Positions 27,031 to 35,309 of a DNA stretch of 64,000 bases are shown piece by piece. The translations under genes were made by a program, and so were the position numbers. Origin of the DNA: Zhongshania antarctica. Lineage in GTDB: Bacteria > Pseudomonadota > Gammaproteobacteria > Pseudomonadales > Spongiibacteraceae. The notes beneath the pieces are model-generated. The model saw nothing but the letters and a program-made list of their open reading frames with translations, was not told the DNA's origin and did no database searches. The stretch is from NCBI RefSeq assembly GCF_014202945.1, contig NZ_JACHHW010000001.1, positions 372,001 through 436,000 of the forward strand, read 5' to 3'. Every line of letters starts with the position of its first letter. Position 1 is the first letter of the stretch.

Positions 27031-28182
27031 ATGAGTACATTTGAGTTCCACACTACCAAGTCGATTGTTGTAGAGCGGGGCGCGGCGGCCAATATCGCGT
27101 CTCGGGTGCGCGACTTACACTGTGAGTCGGTATTGATTGTTACCGACCCAGGTGTACTGGCCGCGCAGTTACTCGACGCTGCACTAACGGATTTTACGCA
27201 ACATAATATTAAGGTCAGCGTATTTTCAGATGTGGTCGCCGACCCGCCAGAATCAGTCATTTTTGCCGGCATCGCCGCCGCGAAGGCCGCCAACGCCGAC
27301 TGTGTTATTGGTTTTGGCGGCGGAAGCTCCATGGACGTTGCCAAGTTAATCGCCCTGCTTGTCTACGGCAGCCAATCGCTTGCGGATATTTATGGTGTCA
27401 ACCAAGCCAAAGGGCCCCGCCTACCGTTAATACTGGTGCCAACCACCGCGGGTACAGGATCAGAAGTCACCGCCATTGCCATTGTTACCACCGGCGCAAA
27501 TGAAAAAAAAGGCGTGGTGTCACCCTTGTTGTTACCTGATGTTGCCCTGCTCGACGCAAGGCTAACACTCGGCTTGCCCCCCGCAGTCACAGCCGCAACC
27601 GGTATCGATGCCATGGTGCATGCCATAGAAGCCTATACCAGCAAACGCCTTAAAAACCCCATTTCAGACGCCTTGGCCAAAGATGCCCTGCGCTTGCTCG
27701 CCGCCAATATTCATACCGCCTGCGAACACGGCAATAATATTCAAGCGCGGGAAAATATGCTGCTCGGCGCCTGTTTGGCGGGCATGGCCTTCGCCAACGC
27801 CCCTGTGGGCGGTGTGCACGCCCTAGCCTACCCAGTGGGTGCCCGCTTCCACGTTCCCCACGGTCTGTCTAATTCATTAATGCTAGGGCCGGTATTGCGC
27901 TTTAATAGGAGCGAGGCTGAAGCCCTGTACGCAGAACTCGCCGAGGTGGTCTACCCCGCCGCCAGCGGCAGCGGCTTTCGCCGGGCAAGTATGCTGATTG
28001 AATATTTGCAAACCCTGCCCGCTGAGCTGGGAATTGCCACGCGCCTTAGCGACGTCGGCATTAGCGAACAAGATGTCGACAATTTGGCTGAAGACGCCAT
28101 GAAGCAAACACGGCTGCTCATTAACAACCCTAGGGAAATAAGTTTGGCCGATGCAAAAGCCCTATACAAGGAGGCCTTATGA
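27031..28182 (+). CDS. Iron-containing alcohol dehydrogenase
   Basis: This 383-residue group III NAD(P)-dependent alcohol dehydrogenase has GFGGGSSMDVAK for nucleotide binding, PTTAGTGSEVT, and metal-ligand histidines in VHAIEAY, GGVHALAYPVG and HVPHGLSN. The family interconverts alcohols and aldehydes or ketones, sometimes 4-hydroxybutyrate or lactaldehyde. GGGAGG precedes the ATG. The last four bases overlap the start of a thioesterase gene (ATGA), indicating translational coupling. The operon pairs alcohol oxidation with acyl-CoA hydrolysis, suggesting handling of hydroxy-acyl intermediates. Confidence 0.92.
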   Translation: MSTFEFHTTKSIVVERGAAANIASRVRDLHCESVLIVTDPGVLAAQLLDAALTDFTQHNIKVSVFSDVVADPPESVIFAGIAAAKAANADCVIGFGGGSSMDVAKLIALLVYGSQSLADIYGVNQAKGPRLPLILVPTTAGTGSEVTAIAIVTTGANEKKGVVSPLLLPDVALLDARLTLGLPPAVTAATGIDAMVHAIEAYTSKRLKNPISDALAKDALRLLAANIHTACEHGNNIQARENMLLGACLAGMAFANAPVGGVHALAYPVGARFHVPHGLSNSLMLGPVLRFNRSEAEALYAELAEVVYPAASGSGFRRASMLIEYLQTLPAELGIATRLSDVGISEQDVDNLAEDAMKQTRLLINNPREISLADAKALYKEAL

Positions 28183-28619
28183 GCGAGAAAGCCCCCGTGC
28201 CCACACGTGACGACTACCCCCATTTTTGTGAAATTCAAACCCGCTGGCACGACAACGACGTGTACCAACACGTAAACAACGTGATTTATTATTCCTTTTT
28301 CGATACCGCCGTCAATGAGCATTTAATTAACAGCGGCGTCCTCGATATTGCAACTAGCCCTGCGATTGGTCTAGTAATTGAAACTCAGTGCCAATACTTT
28401 TCTTCGGTGAGTTTTCCTGACAAAGTGAGTGTCGGTCTAAAGGTGGTCCATTTAGGTAATAGCAGTGTGCGCTATGAAACCGCGCTATTTCGCAATAACG
28501 ACACAGACGCGGCGGCCCTCGGTCGCTTTGTCCATGTTTATGTCGACCGTCAAAGCAATCGGCCCGTGCCCATACCGGACCCAGTCCGCAAGGTATTAAA
28601 AAGCATTACCGTCAATTAA
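28179..28619 (+). CDS. Acyl-CoA thioesterase, 4HBT hotdog family
   Basis: This 146-residue single hotdog domain has the family motif HDNDVYQHVNNVIYY, with acidic residues at Asp25 and Asp27 in the catalytic loop. It hydrolyses an acyl-CoA to free acid and CoA; the chain length preferred is not evident. It overlaps the alcohol dehydrogenase gene by 4 bp and is followed after 20 bp by a TesB-type thioesterase. Two unrelated-type thioesterases in a row is a notable pairing. Confidence 0.9.
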   Translation: MSEKAPVPTRDDYPHFCEIQTRWHDNDVYQHVNNVIYYSFFDTAVNEHLINSGVLDIATSPAIGLVIETQCQYFSSVSFPDKVSVGLKVVHLGNSSVRYETALFRNNDTDAAALGRFVHVYVDRQSNRPVPIPDPVRKVLKSITVN

Positions 28620-28639
28620 GACGACAAGGAGAGCTATTC

Positions 28640-29497
28640 ATGTCAGACCCACTGCAGCAAGTCATCGCGCTACTCGGCCTAGAAAAAATTAACGAAAACC
28701 TGTACAGAGGACAGTCCGAAGCCACCGACTGGGGTCGGGTATACGGCGGCCAAGTTATTGCGCAAGCACTTTCCGCCGCGGCGCAACAGGTCGACCCCAA
28801 GCGCCACATTCACTCCTTCCACTCCTATTTTTTGCGGCCGGGGGACCCCGAACACCCCATTATTTTTGAGGTGGAAAGCAATCTCGACGCCGGCACCATC
28901 TCCAACCGTCGCGTTAAAGCGGTGCAGCGTGGCCAAACCATCTTTTTTATGACCAGCTCATTTCAGCTCAATATCGACAGCTTTGATCACCAATCAGAAA
29001 TGCCTGACGTGCCGCCACCAGAAAACCTACCAAAGGAAATGGAGTTATCTGCGGAGGCGATACGCTTGACACCCGAAGAGTGGCTGCCCAAATTTAATGC
29101 CGTTCGCGCCATCGATTTTCGTGCAGTCGGTCATGACGACCCTAACATGCCAAGCAATCATAAGCGCATGTGGATGAAACCAAACGGCCCGCTACCCAAC
29201 GATCCCTGCGTACACAATTACCTATTAGCCTACGCATCAGACTTTTGTTTTTTATCTACCGCGAGCCACCCTCACAATGTGTCGTTTATGACCGAGGATA
29301 TGCGCATGGCTACCATCGACCACAGCATGTGGTATCACCGTCCATTTGATTTTAACGACTGGCTGCTCTACGACATGGACAGCCCCAGCGCCTCTAACGG
29401 CCGAGGATTTGTGCGCGGCAAGATTTATGATCGCGCCGGAAGATTAGTGGCCAGCAGCACCCAAGAGGGCATCATGCGTATGAAGCGGGGGAGCTAA
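28640..29497 (+). CDS. tesB: Acyl-CoA thioesterase II
   Basis: This 285-residue double-hotdog enzyme hydrolyses medium- to long-chain acyl-CoA. The first hotdog holds GRVYGGQVIAQAL and HSFHSYFLRPGDP, and the second holds ATIDHSMWYHRPFDFNDWLLY and a glycine-rich ASNGRGFVRG, as in TesB. AAGGAG precedes the ATG. It is the last gene of the alcohol dehydrogenase/thioesterase operon; an inverted repeat follows it. Confidence 0.93.
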   Translation: MSDPLQQVIALLGLEKINENLYRGQSEATDWGRVYGGQVIAQALSAAAQQVDPKRHIHSFHSYFLRPGDPEHPIIFEVESNLDAGTISNRRVKAVQRGQTIFFMTSSFQLNIDSFDHQSEMPDVPPPENLPKEMELSAEAIRLTPEEWLPKFNAVRAIDFRAVGHDDPNMPSNHKRMWMKPNGPLPNDPCVHNYLLAYASDFCFLSTASHPHNVSFMTEDMRMATIDHSMWYHRPFDFNDWLLYDMDSPSASNGRGFVRGKIYDRAGRLVASSTQEGIMRMKRGS

Positions 29498-29552
29498 AAA
29501 ACCCCACAGCAATCCAAACGACAGCTGTTAGTGGCTTACAATTATTGATAGC

Positions 29553-29586
29553 GGCGACCTAAACTGTTTACAAAAAGAAGGTCGCC
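29553..29586. terminator. Inverted repeat between convergent genes
   Basis: GGCGACCT at 29553-29560 pairs perfectly with AGGTCGCC at 29579-29586 across an 18-nt A-rich loop. It lies between tesB and the PPOX gene. The loop is long and no T run follows, so it is only a possible terminator. Confidence 0.4.
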
Positions 29587-29637
29587 CCGCTATTTAGTCA
29601 AGCCGCTCTATCGCGGCAACGGCGCAGCATCTGCAAC

Positions 29638-30639
29638 TCAATACATATTCTTTTTATAGTCCAAGGCCAAACCTTTCTCCATCGCGCCAGGCAAAGACAC
29701 TGCTGCACGGGCGATTTTTGCTTGTATGGAGTTTTCTTTACTTTGTTTTATGTGCGACTTGAATATTTCTGAAGGAATCAGATCTTTAGGCGCCATTTGC
29801 GACGGCCACAGCGCAGATTCGGTAAGCGCTATGCTCGGTTTTATTTGCATTGCGCTAGGATTTATTTTTGTAACAATCAATGGCTCCTTGCCTTGGACTG
29901 TAAATCGCTGCAAGAGACCTTCGTCAGTACAAAGCGCCGCCGTGCCTCGCAGCACCAGTATGTCTTTACACCCTGGCACCATCGCTATAATGCTAACTTT
30001 TGGCTGCTCAATAATATTGCGAAAGCTGTCAATTCTGCGATTACCGGGCCTATCCGCCAAATAAATGATGCCCTCTTCCTCTTGTATTAGGAAGTTTTCC
30101 GGGTCGCCCTTAGGACTGACATCCGCTTGCCCGCTACTATTGATAGTGGCCAGCGCTAAAAATGTAGCCTGCTGTATATATTCCGATACCGCGTCGTTTG
30201 ATCGTTCAAATGAGCGAGGTGCCCAAAAATTTGAGCGACGGAAGGCCTTGGCGCAATGCAAATAGCACTCGTCTACGCGCAAAGTCAGCAGGTCGTCAGC
30301 AACATTAGCGACCGTGCCATTAACCCGCAAGGTTTCATCCATACCGCTTACGATAAACAATGCACCAAAAGACAAACCGTTCTCGACAATACTCCCCGTA
30401 TCTAAAGCGCTTAAAGGAATGAGTAAATGCCTAGCATCAAGCACAGATACAAAGCCCTCGCCGCCGCCAGCGGCTGAGAGCTGAATATGCCCATCGTTAC
30501 CAAATCCGAAAAACCCGAAGCGGGTATATGACAGCCAGCGCCGAGCATGCTCGTCAATATGATCGATAACTTTTAAGTCACGAGGCGCAGGGAGTTTTCC
30601 CACTCTTTTCTGTACTTGTTCAAGGCTAGTCAACTTCAA
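29638..30639 (-). CDS. PPOX-type FMN flavoprotein with two split-barrel domains
   Basis: The C-terminal half of this 333-residue protein (about 150-290) is a pyridoxamine-phosphate-oxidase-like split barrel: FLALATINSSGQADVSPKGDP, then IYLADRPGNRRIDSFRN, both involved in flavin binding in the family. The N-terminal half (about 30-145) resembles a second barrel, with the end motif LRVDECYLHCAKAFRRSNFW typical of the same family. Its first strands lack a clear flavin-phosphate motif. The activity is unknown. It stands alone between tesB (convergent) and DoxX. Confidence 0.8.
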   Translation of the reverse strand: MKLTSLEQVQKRVGKLPAPRDLKVIDHIDEHARRWLSYTRFGFFGFGNDGHIQLSAAGGGEGFVSVLDARHLLIPLSALDTGSIVENGLSFGALFIVSGMDETLRVNGTVANVADDLLTLRVDECYLHCAKAFRRSNFWAPRSFERSNDAVSEYIQQATFLALATINSSGQADVSPKGDPENFLIQEEEGIIYLADRPGNRRIDSFRNIIEQPKVSIIAMVPGCKDILVLRGTAALCTDEGLLQRFTVQGKEPLIVTKINPSAMQIKPSIALTESALWPSQMAPKDLIPSEIFKSHIKQSKENSIQAKIARAAVSLPGAMEKGLALDYKKNMY

Positions 30640-30805
30640 AAGTATTTACTCTCTGAAAATCTTGAGCATAATCCCGCCGTAAAGTGCGCAAGGTACGAGC
30701 GTCGCATTTGACGTGCTTGTTACTTTTTTGCCACACTCTTAACTCGCCAAGCTGCAAGCCACGTTAGAGACATGTAGTGAAAAAAATGACGCTGAATCCC
30801 TTAAT

Positions 30806-31219
30806 TTATAGCGATTTGTCACTTTTCCACCATCCATCCAGAGATAGTCGACGTAGCGAAGCATAACCCGCAACAACCAGTAATCCTGCCATGATTCCCA
30901 GATTTTTGACGAAATTCTGCATCTCACGAGCGACCATATCATCGCTCATACTCCAAAAATTGTGCAGCATGAAATTGACAAGCAGCACGTAAACTACAAA
31001 GCCATAGGCGACAATTTTAACGTGCCGACCGGACATCAATAAAATCCCGCCAATCACGCTCACTGCCCCTGCAAACCACAAAAATTTGGGTGCGAACGCA
31101 ATATCATGCGACTGCATGTAGGCTTCCATTTTTTCTGATTCAGTAAACTTGCGTAATCCCGGCACGAAAAAATAGAGACCGAGGAGGAATCGTCCAAGAG
31201 TTATGCTGAATTTATCCAT
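30806..31219 (-). CDS. DoxX-family membrane protein
   Basis: This 137-residue protein has four membrane helices. FSITLGRFLLGLYFFVPGLRKF is the characteristic DoxX opening, followed by AGAVSVIGGILLM and a last helix LGIMAGLLVVAGYASL. DoxX proteins are named after a thiosulfate:quinone oxidoreductase subunit, but most bacterial members are uncharacterised redox-linked membrane proteins. It lies 166 bp before the PPOX flavoprotein on the same strand; joint function is possible but unproven. Confidence 0.85.
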   Translation of the reverse strand: MDKFSITLGRFLLGLYFFVPGLRKFTESEKMEAYMQSHDIAFAPKFLWFAGAVSVIGGILLMSGRHVKIVAYGFVVYVLLVNFMLHNFWSMSDDMVAREMQNFVKNLGIMAGLLVVAGYASLRRLSLDGWWKSDKSL

Positions 31220-31594
31220 TTGTTACTACTCTTCGTTAAGGGGCTTATGGGGTCAGACATTCTACAGTTGGGTAACACCGGTAGCACGCGCGTTTTTATT
31301 GTGGCGCCAGAGGCGCAACGACAATATCGTGGCTGCGCCTACCATTGTTAAACATTAGTTGCTCTGTTGAAATGCCTTTTTAATTTTTACTTGACCACTA
31401 CAGAAAGAGCGTACTGAGTTCGGCAGGCAGCCTACAATGCCGATAAGGAATTACGTCAACTCACGCTTTTGATGCTAGATAATAGACTCCGCAGTAAGCT
31501 GCGAAATCCAAAAGTTTCTTACAGTAAGCACCTAAAAGGTAATGACTAAATCTACGCGGGGCTGAAACCCACCTTGCGCAACAATGGGCTTTGC
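31220..31594. other. 375-bp intergenic region
   Basis: No gene is seen. A nested hairpin lies at 31311-31340: AGGCGCA/TGCGCCT outer arms with ACGA/TCGT inner arms. It could mark the end of the acyl-CoA cluster transcript, though no T run adjoins it. The rest shows nothing I recognise. Confidence 0.5.
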
Positions 31595-32362
31595 CTATTT
31601 TCTAAACTGTTTAAAGTCAGGTTTGCGCTTTTCCATAATGGCCATTACCGCTTCAATATTTTCTGGGCTGCCCGCCAATCGCGCCATACCTTCGGTTTCG
31701 CCGCCCATGGCGGAGTGAATGGCTGCGCGGTGAACATTGCGCATTAACTTTTTAGTTTCCACTAGGGAGTTGACCGGCCACTGGGCAATTTCGCGGGCTT
31801 TGCCCATTGCCTTGGCAAGGACCTCGTCATCACTAAACTGAGCCGTGGCAATACCTAAGCTGACTGCACGTTCTGCGTTTATCCACTCAGAGGTATACAT
31901 TAGTTCTGCGGCTTTACGGGCGCCAATAATCGCCTGTAATTGATAGCTACTGCCCCACTCTGGCACCAAACCCAATGCGGTAAAAGGGAAGCGTAAACGC
32001 AGACTCTCACCGACATAGATCACATCGGTATGCAGCAATAAGGTAGCGCCGCCACCAACGGCAACACCACAGGCGGCACTGATAACAGGTTTATCGAAAT
32101 CTACCAGCGCTTTTGCCGATATCGCAAAGGGATGTTCGCCATCTGACTCTGAAAAATCATTGAGATCTACCCCAGAGGAAAAGTCGTTACCTGCGCCAGT
32201 GATGACCACACAGGCAACTGCGGGATTCTCACCGGCGGCAATTAAAGCATCTCGAAACGCCAGCCACTGTTCATTACTAAAGGCGTTTTTTCTCTTGGGC
32301 CGGTTGAGGGTTAACAGCAATACGCCATCGTCGTCGAGTTGTTGTAGTACGGTGTCGCTCAT
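31595..32362 (-). CDS. Enoyl-CoA hydratase/isomerase (crotonase family)
   Basis: This 255-residue crotonase has SSGVDLNDF and AACGVAVGGGATLLL for the CoA oxyanion hole, and GLVPEWGSSYQL, whose Glu matches a catalytic glutamate of hydratases and isomerases. Expected chemistry is hydration or double-bond migration on an enoyl-CoA. It is the last gene of the minus-strand cluster reaching to 40.35 kb. A 7-bp repeat array sits between it and the nitroreductase gene upstream. It is one candidate for the hydratase missing from the liu cluster, but it lies with genes for another pathway. Confidence 0.9.
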   Translation of the reverse strand: MSDTVLQQLDDDGVLLLTLNRPKRKNAFSNEQWLAFRDALIAAGENPAVACVVITGAGNDFSSGVDLNDFSESDGEHPFAISAKALVDFDKPVISAACGVAVGGGATLLLHTDVIYVGESLRLRFPFTALGLVPEWGSSYQLQAIIGARKAAELMYTSEWINAERAVSLGIATAQFSDDEVLAKAMGKAREIAQWPVNSLVETKKLMRNVHRAAIHSAMGGETEGMARLAGSPENIEAVMAIMEKRKPDFKQFRK

Positions 32363-32433
32363 TTAGGGCCTCAATTTTGGTCTTTTTAATATTAAATGGC
32401 GTCGTGCTTTTACAACGCACAGACTTTGAATTT

Positions 32434-32464
32434 TACGTCAGACGTCTGACGTCGGACGTCCGAC
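32434..32464. repeat. GACGTCN heptamer array 1
   Basis: Four tandem 7-bp units end in A, T, G and C respectively (the first with G replaced by T), then GAC. The array starts 10 bp after the nitroreductase stop on the minus strand. The same unit recurs at 34327 and 40975. Confidence 0.8.
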
Positions 32465-32474
32465 AAAGGCAGCC

Positions 32475-33149
32475 TTAATCATAAAATCGCACGCAGTCCG
32501 CCAACGCCGCCCGTTCAGTTCGACAGCTATTCACCGAGTCGCTGGTGTCTTCATAGCCAAATGAAAGGCCAAACAGAAGCTTATTACTGGGGTCGATGCC
32601 GAGCTCCTCGCGCACTATGTCGCAGTTAAAACTCAAGGCAGTTTGCGGACAGCTGGCTAGGCCATGAGCAGTAAGACTAAGCATGAGGGTTTGAGCATAC
32701 ATGCCCAAGTCGGCGGCCTCACGCAGGCCGAAACCCTCAGGCAAGAAGAGAAAAGCGACGTGGGGCGCACCAAAGAAGGTAAAATTATTGGCAAACTGTT
32801 CGCTACGGGCCGCTTTATCATCGCGACGAATACCCATTGCGCCATACAATGTTGCGGCGGCGGCGTATTGCCGCTCTTTATAAACACCGGCGTATTTGCC
32901 GTCGTAGGGAAAGTCCATTGTCCAGGCGCCGCTGTTAAAGGCGTGTGGGATTTTATTGCGCAACCGTTCTATGGATTCACCACTTGCTACAGCGACCTGC
33001 CAAGGCTGGGTGTTGCAGTTGGAGGGCGCCTGTTGCGCGGAGGTGAATGCTGCCTCTAATATTGCGCGGTCTACTGGCGCGGGCAAAAAACTGCGCACCG
33101 AGCGACGCTGCTGTACAACTGCTGAAAATATTGCTGCTGATTCGGACAT
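32475..33149 (-). CDS. Nitroreductase-family flavoprotein
   Basis: This 224-residue FMN-dependent oxidoreductase opens VVQQRRSVRSFLPAP, with the conserved arginines that bind FMN phosphate, then QQAPSNCNTQPWQVAVA and a C-terminal GLSFGYEDT. The family reduces nitro compounds, enones or quinones with NAD(P)H. Its start is 1 bp after the racemase stop, so it is co-transcribed with acyl-CoA genes and may reduce a ring or enone intermediate. Confidence 0.9.
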   Translation of the reverse strand: MSESAAIFSAVVQQRRSVRSFLPAPVDRAILEAAFTSAQQAPSNCNTQPWQVAVASGESIERLRNKIPHAFNSGAWTMDFPYDGKYAGVYKERQYAAAATLYGAMGIRRDDKAARSEQFANNFTFFGAPHVAFLFLPEGFGLREAADLGMYAQTLMLSLTAHGLASCPQTALSFNCDIVREELGIDPSNKLLFGLSFGYEDTSDSVNSCRTERAALADCVRFYD

Positions 33150-33150
33150 T

Positions 33151-34302
33151 TTAATCTGCCTGTTTTACGGCGCCGTTCGCCATTAGCTCTGCAATTACCG
33201 ATGCATCGAAGCCGAGCTGCTGTAACAGTGCGCGGGAGTCTTGCCCCTCTGCGATGGGGCCGTGTTTGAGTTCACCCGGCGTACGCGAAAACCGTGGCGC
33301 GGGTGCCGATTGTAAAACGCCATCGCGGCGCACTAAGTTTTGACGGTGCTGATTATGGGCGTGGGTCTCCGCTTCGTCTAGATCTAAGACCGGTGCAAAA
33401 CAGGCGTCGCTACCTGCAAAAACATCACACCACTGCTCGCGGGTTTTCTCTAGAAAACGCGCTGCCATCGCCGCTCTGCGCTCTGGCCACGCCGCTTTAT
33501 TCATTTGGTTCAAATAGTCGGTGGCGCCAAAATCAAGCTCGAGCTTGTCTAGGAGCTGCGCATAGAAATGCGGCTCTACCGCGCCGACTGACACCGAGCG
33601 GCCATCTTTGCAGAGGTAGTTTCGGTAGTACGGCGCGCCGCCATCCAGTAAATTTTGCTCGCGTTGGTTTTCCCAAAAGCCAATGCCTTTCAGACCGTGA
33701 ATGGTGCTGAGCAATGAAATTGCGCCGTCACAAATGGCTGCATCAACAACTTGGCCACGCCCAGATTGATGACGTTCTAATAAAGCCGACAATATTCCCA
33801 GCAATAAGAACATGGAGCCGCCGCCCAGGTCACCAATGACGTTAAGGGGCACCGGCGGCGCCTCATTGGCATTGCCAAAGCTGTCGAGCATTCCGGTTAT
33901 AGCAATGTAATTAAGGTCGTGGGCGGCGGTTTTGGCCAGTGGCCCGTCTTGTCCCCAGCCGGTCATGCGCGCATAGACCAGGCGCGGATTGCGCTGAGCG
34001 CAAACGTCGGGGCCGAGCCCGAGCTTTTCCATGACACCGGGACGGAAACATTCAATAAGCACGTCGGCGTTTTCTAAAAGCTGCAATACAACATCGACCG
34101 CACCAGGCTTTTTGAGATCAAGGGCAATGGATTGCCGCCCGCGCGCCGTTACATCGCCGGGGTTCGCGCCCATACCGCCACCGCTGGCGCGGTCAATACG
34201 AATAACCTCGGCGCCCAGATCAGCCAATAACATACAGGCGTAGGGTGCAGGACCAATGCCTGCCATTTCAATAATGCGGATACCGCTTAGGGGGCCGGAC
34301 AT
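33151..34302 (-). CDS. Alpha-methylacyl-CoA racemase (CaiB/BaiF family)
   Basis: This 383-residue class III CoA-transferase-fold protein opens LSGIRIIEMAGIGPAPYACMLLADLGAEV... in the manner of racemases. The racemase catalytic pair is visible: His128 in AAHDLNYIA and Asp158 in IGDLGGGSMF, matching His126 and Asp156 of the mycobacterial enzyme. It inverts the alpha-methyl centre of 2-methylacyl-CoAs so that S-specific beta-oxidation can proceed, a step needed for steroid and isoprenoid side chains. A heptamer array lies 24 bp before its start. Formyl-CoA-type transferases are homologues but lack this His/Asp pairing. Confidence 0.88.
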   Translation of the reverse strand: MSGPLSGIRIIEMAGIGPAPYACMLLADLGAEVIRIDRASGGGMGANPGDVTARGRQSIALDLKKPGAVDVVLQLLENADVLIECFRPGVMEKLGLGPDVCAQRNPRLVYARMTGWGQDGPLAKTAAHDLNYIAITGMLDSFGNANEAPPVPLNVIGDLGGGSMFLLLGILSALLERHQSGRGQVVDAAICDGAISLLSTIHGLKGIGFWENQREQNLLDGGAPYYRNYLCKDGRSVSVGAVEPHFYAQLLDKLELDFGATDYLNQMNKAAWPERRAAMAARFLEKTREQWCDVFAGSDACFAPVLDLDEAETHAHNQHRQNLVRRDGVLQSAPAPRFSRTPGELKHGPIAEGQDSRALLQQLGFDASVIAELMANGAVKQAD

Positions 34303-34326
34303 AGGAAAGAACCTTCGGTTGAGCCG

Positions 34327-34365
34327 GACGTCGGGCGTCGGACTTCAGACATCCGACGCCAGACC
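34327..34365. repeat. GACGTCN heptamer array 2 (degenerate)
   Basis: Five 7-bp units in phase (GACGTCG, GGCGTCG, GACTTCA, GACATCC, GACGCCA) are followed by GACC. The array begins 5 bp after the crotonase stop on the minus strand and ends 24 bp before the racemase ATG. The units have diverged more than at 32434, implying an older array. Confidence 0.75.
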
Positions 34366-34370
34366 AAGCC

Positions 34371-35192
34371 TTATTCGCCCTTAAATACCGCGGGACGCTT
34401 CTCTTTGAAAGCGCGCATACCTTCTTTGGCATCTTTAGACGCGAATACTGGACCCGCCAGTTCATCGGATTTCTGCATGGCTTCGTCTTCGCTTAGGTGC
34501 TCGGTGTGCTCACGCAGAGAGCGCACCACTGCCTTCACGGCCAAGGGGCCGTTAGCGCAAATTTTAGCGGCAAATTTCTTGGCTTCATTAAGGGTTTCAC
34601 CCTTGGGCACCACGCGGTTGATTAAGCCAAACTCCAATGCCTGTTGAGCGCTGACACGGTCGCCGGTTAGCAGTATTTCTGCGGCAATGCAGTAGGGAAT
34701 TTGCTTGCGCAGGCGAATAGTCGAGCCCGACATTGGGTAAAGCCCGCGTGCCACTTCGGTAACGCCAAAGATGGCATCTTCGGCAGCGACGCGAATATCG
34801 GTGCCTTGCAGTATCTCGGTGCCACCGGCCAGCGCATAGCCTTCTACCGCCAGAATAATGGGCTTGCAGGGGCGATTTTCCCGCAATAACGCCTGCCAAT
34901 GCACATTGGGCACCGTGGCCATAATAGTCATGAACTCTTCCGCGGTGGCTTGGTCGCCATCGGGACCAACTTTTAAATCCATACCGGCACTGAAGGTATC
35001 GCCCTTGGCCGTGATAATAGCACAATAAAGATTATCGTCTTCGTCGAGTAGACGCCAGGCTTTGTACATACCGAGCAGCATTTCTGAGCTAAACGCATTT
35101 TTCGCTTCAGGCCGATTTAAGGTAACAATTAAAACATTGCCCTCTTGTTCGACGAGGCAGTGCTTGGTGCTGATGTTTAATTCTGTTGGCAT
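34371..35192 (-). CDS. Enoyl-CoA hydratase/isomerase (crotonase family)
   Basis: This 273-residue crotonase has FSAGMDLKVG and EGYALAGGTEILQGTD for the oxyanion hole and GVTEVARGLYPMSGS, where a glutamate occupies one catalytic position. It ends AFKEKRPAVFKGE, a common crotonase C-terminus. It differs clearly from the crotonase at 31595. It lies between the acyl-CoA ligase and racemase genes. A GGGAGAC repeat region precedes it and a GACGTCN array follows it. Confidence 0.9.
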   Translation of the reverse strand: MPTELNISTKHCLVEQEGNVLIVTLNRPEAKNAFSSEMLLGMYKAWRLLDEDDNLYCAIITAKGDTFSAGMDLKVGPDGDQATAEEFMTIMATVPNVHWQALLRENRPCKPIILAVEGYALAGGTEILQGTDIRVAAEDAIFGVTEVARGLYPMSGSTIRLRKQIPYCIAAEILLTGDRVSAQQALEFGLINRVVPKGETLNEAKKFAAKICANGPLAVKAVVRSLREHTEHLSEDEAMQKSDELAGPVFASKDAKEGMRAFKEKRPAVFKGE

Positions 35193-35226
35193 ATTCGCTC
35201 CGTTTTCTTATTGCTCGATGCTGAAC

Positions 35227-35307
35227 GGGAGATGGGAGACGCAAAACCCGACGGATCTGTGGTTTTTTCTTAGCTTAGCGTATACCGTCTCCCTTCAAGC
35301 GTCTCCC
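35227..35307. repeat. Inverted GGGAGAC heptamers
   Basis: GGGAGAT and GGGAGAC stand in tandem at 35227-35240. Two copies of the reverse complement GTCTCCC lie at 35287-35293 and 35301-35307, exactly two units (14 bp) apart. The whole fills the gap between the crotonase start and the ligase stop, beginning 2 bp after that stop on the minus strand. GGGAGAC recurs at 40962 beside the third GACGTCN array. Confidence 0.7.
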
Positions 35308-35309
35308 GC

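Noticed and set aside
31245-31259. TTATGGGGTCAGAC, resembling sequence often seen beside REP-associated transposases
   Set aside because: There is no transposase, REP pair or other element near it; the match is too short.
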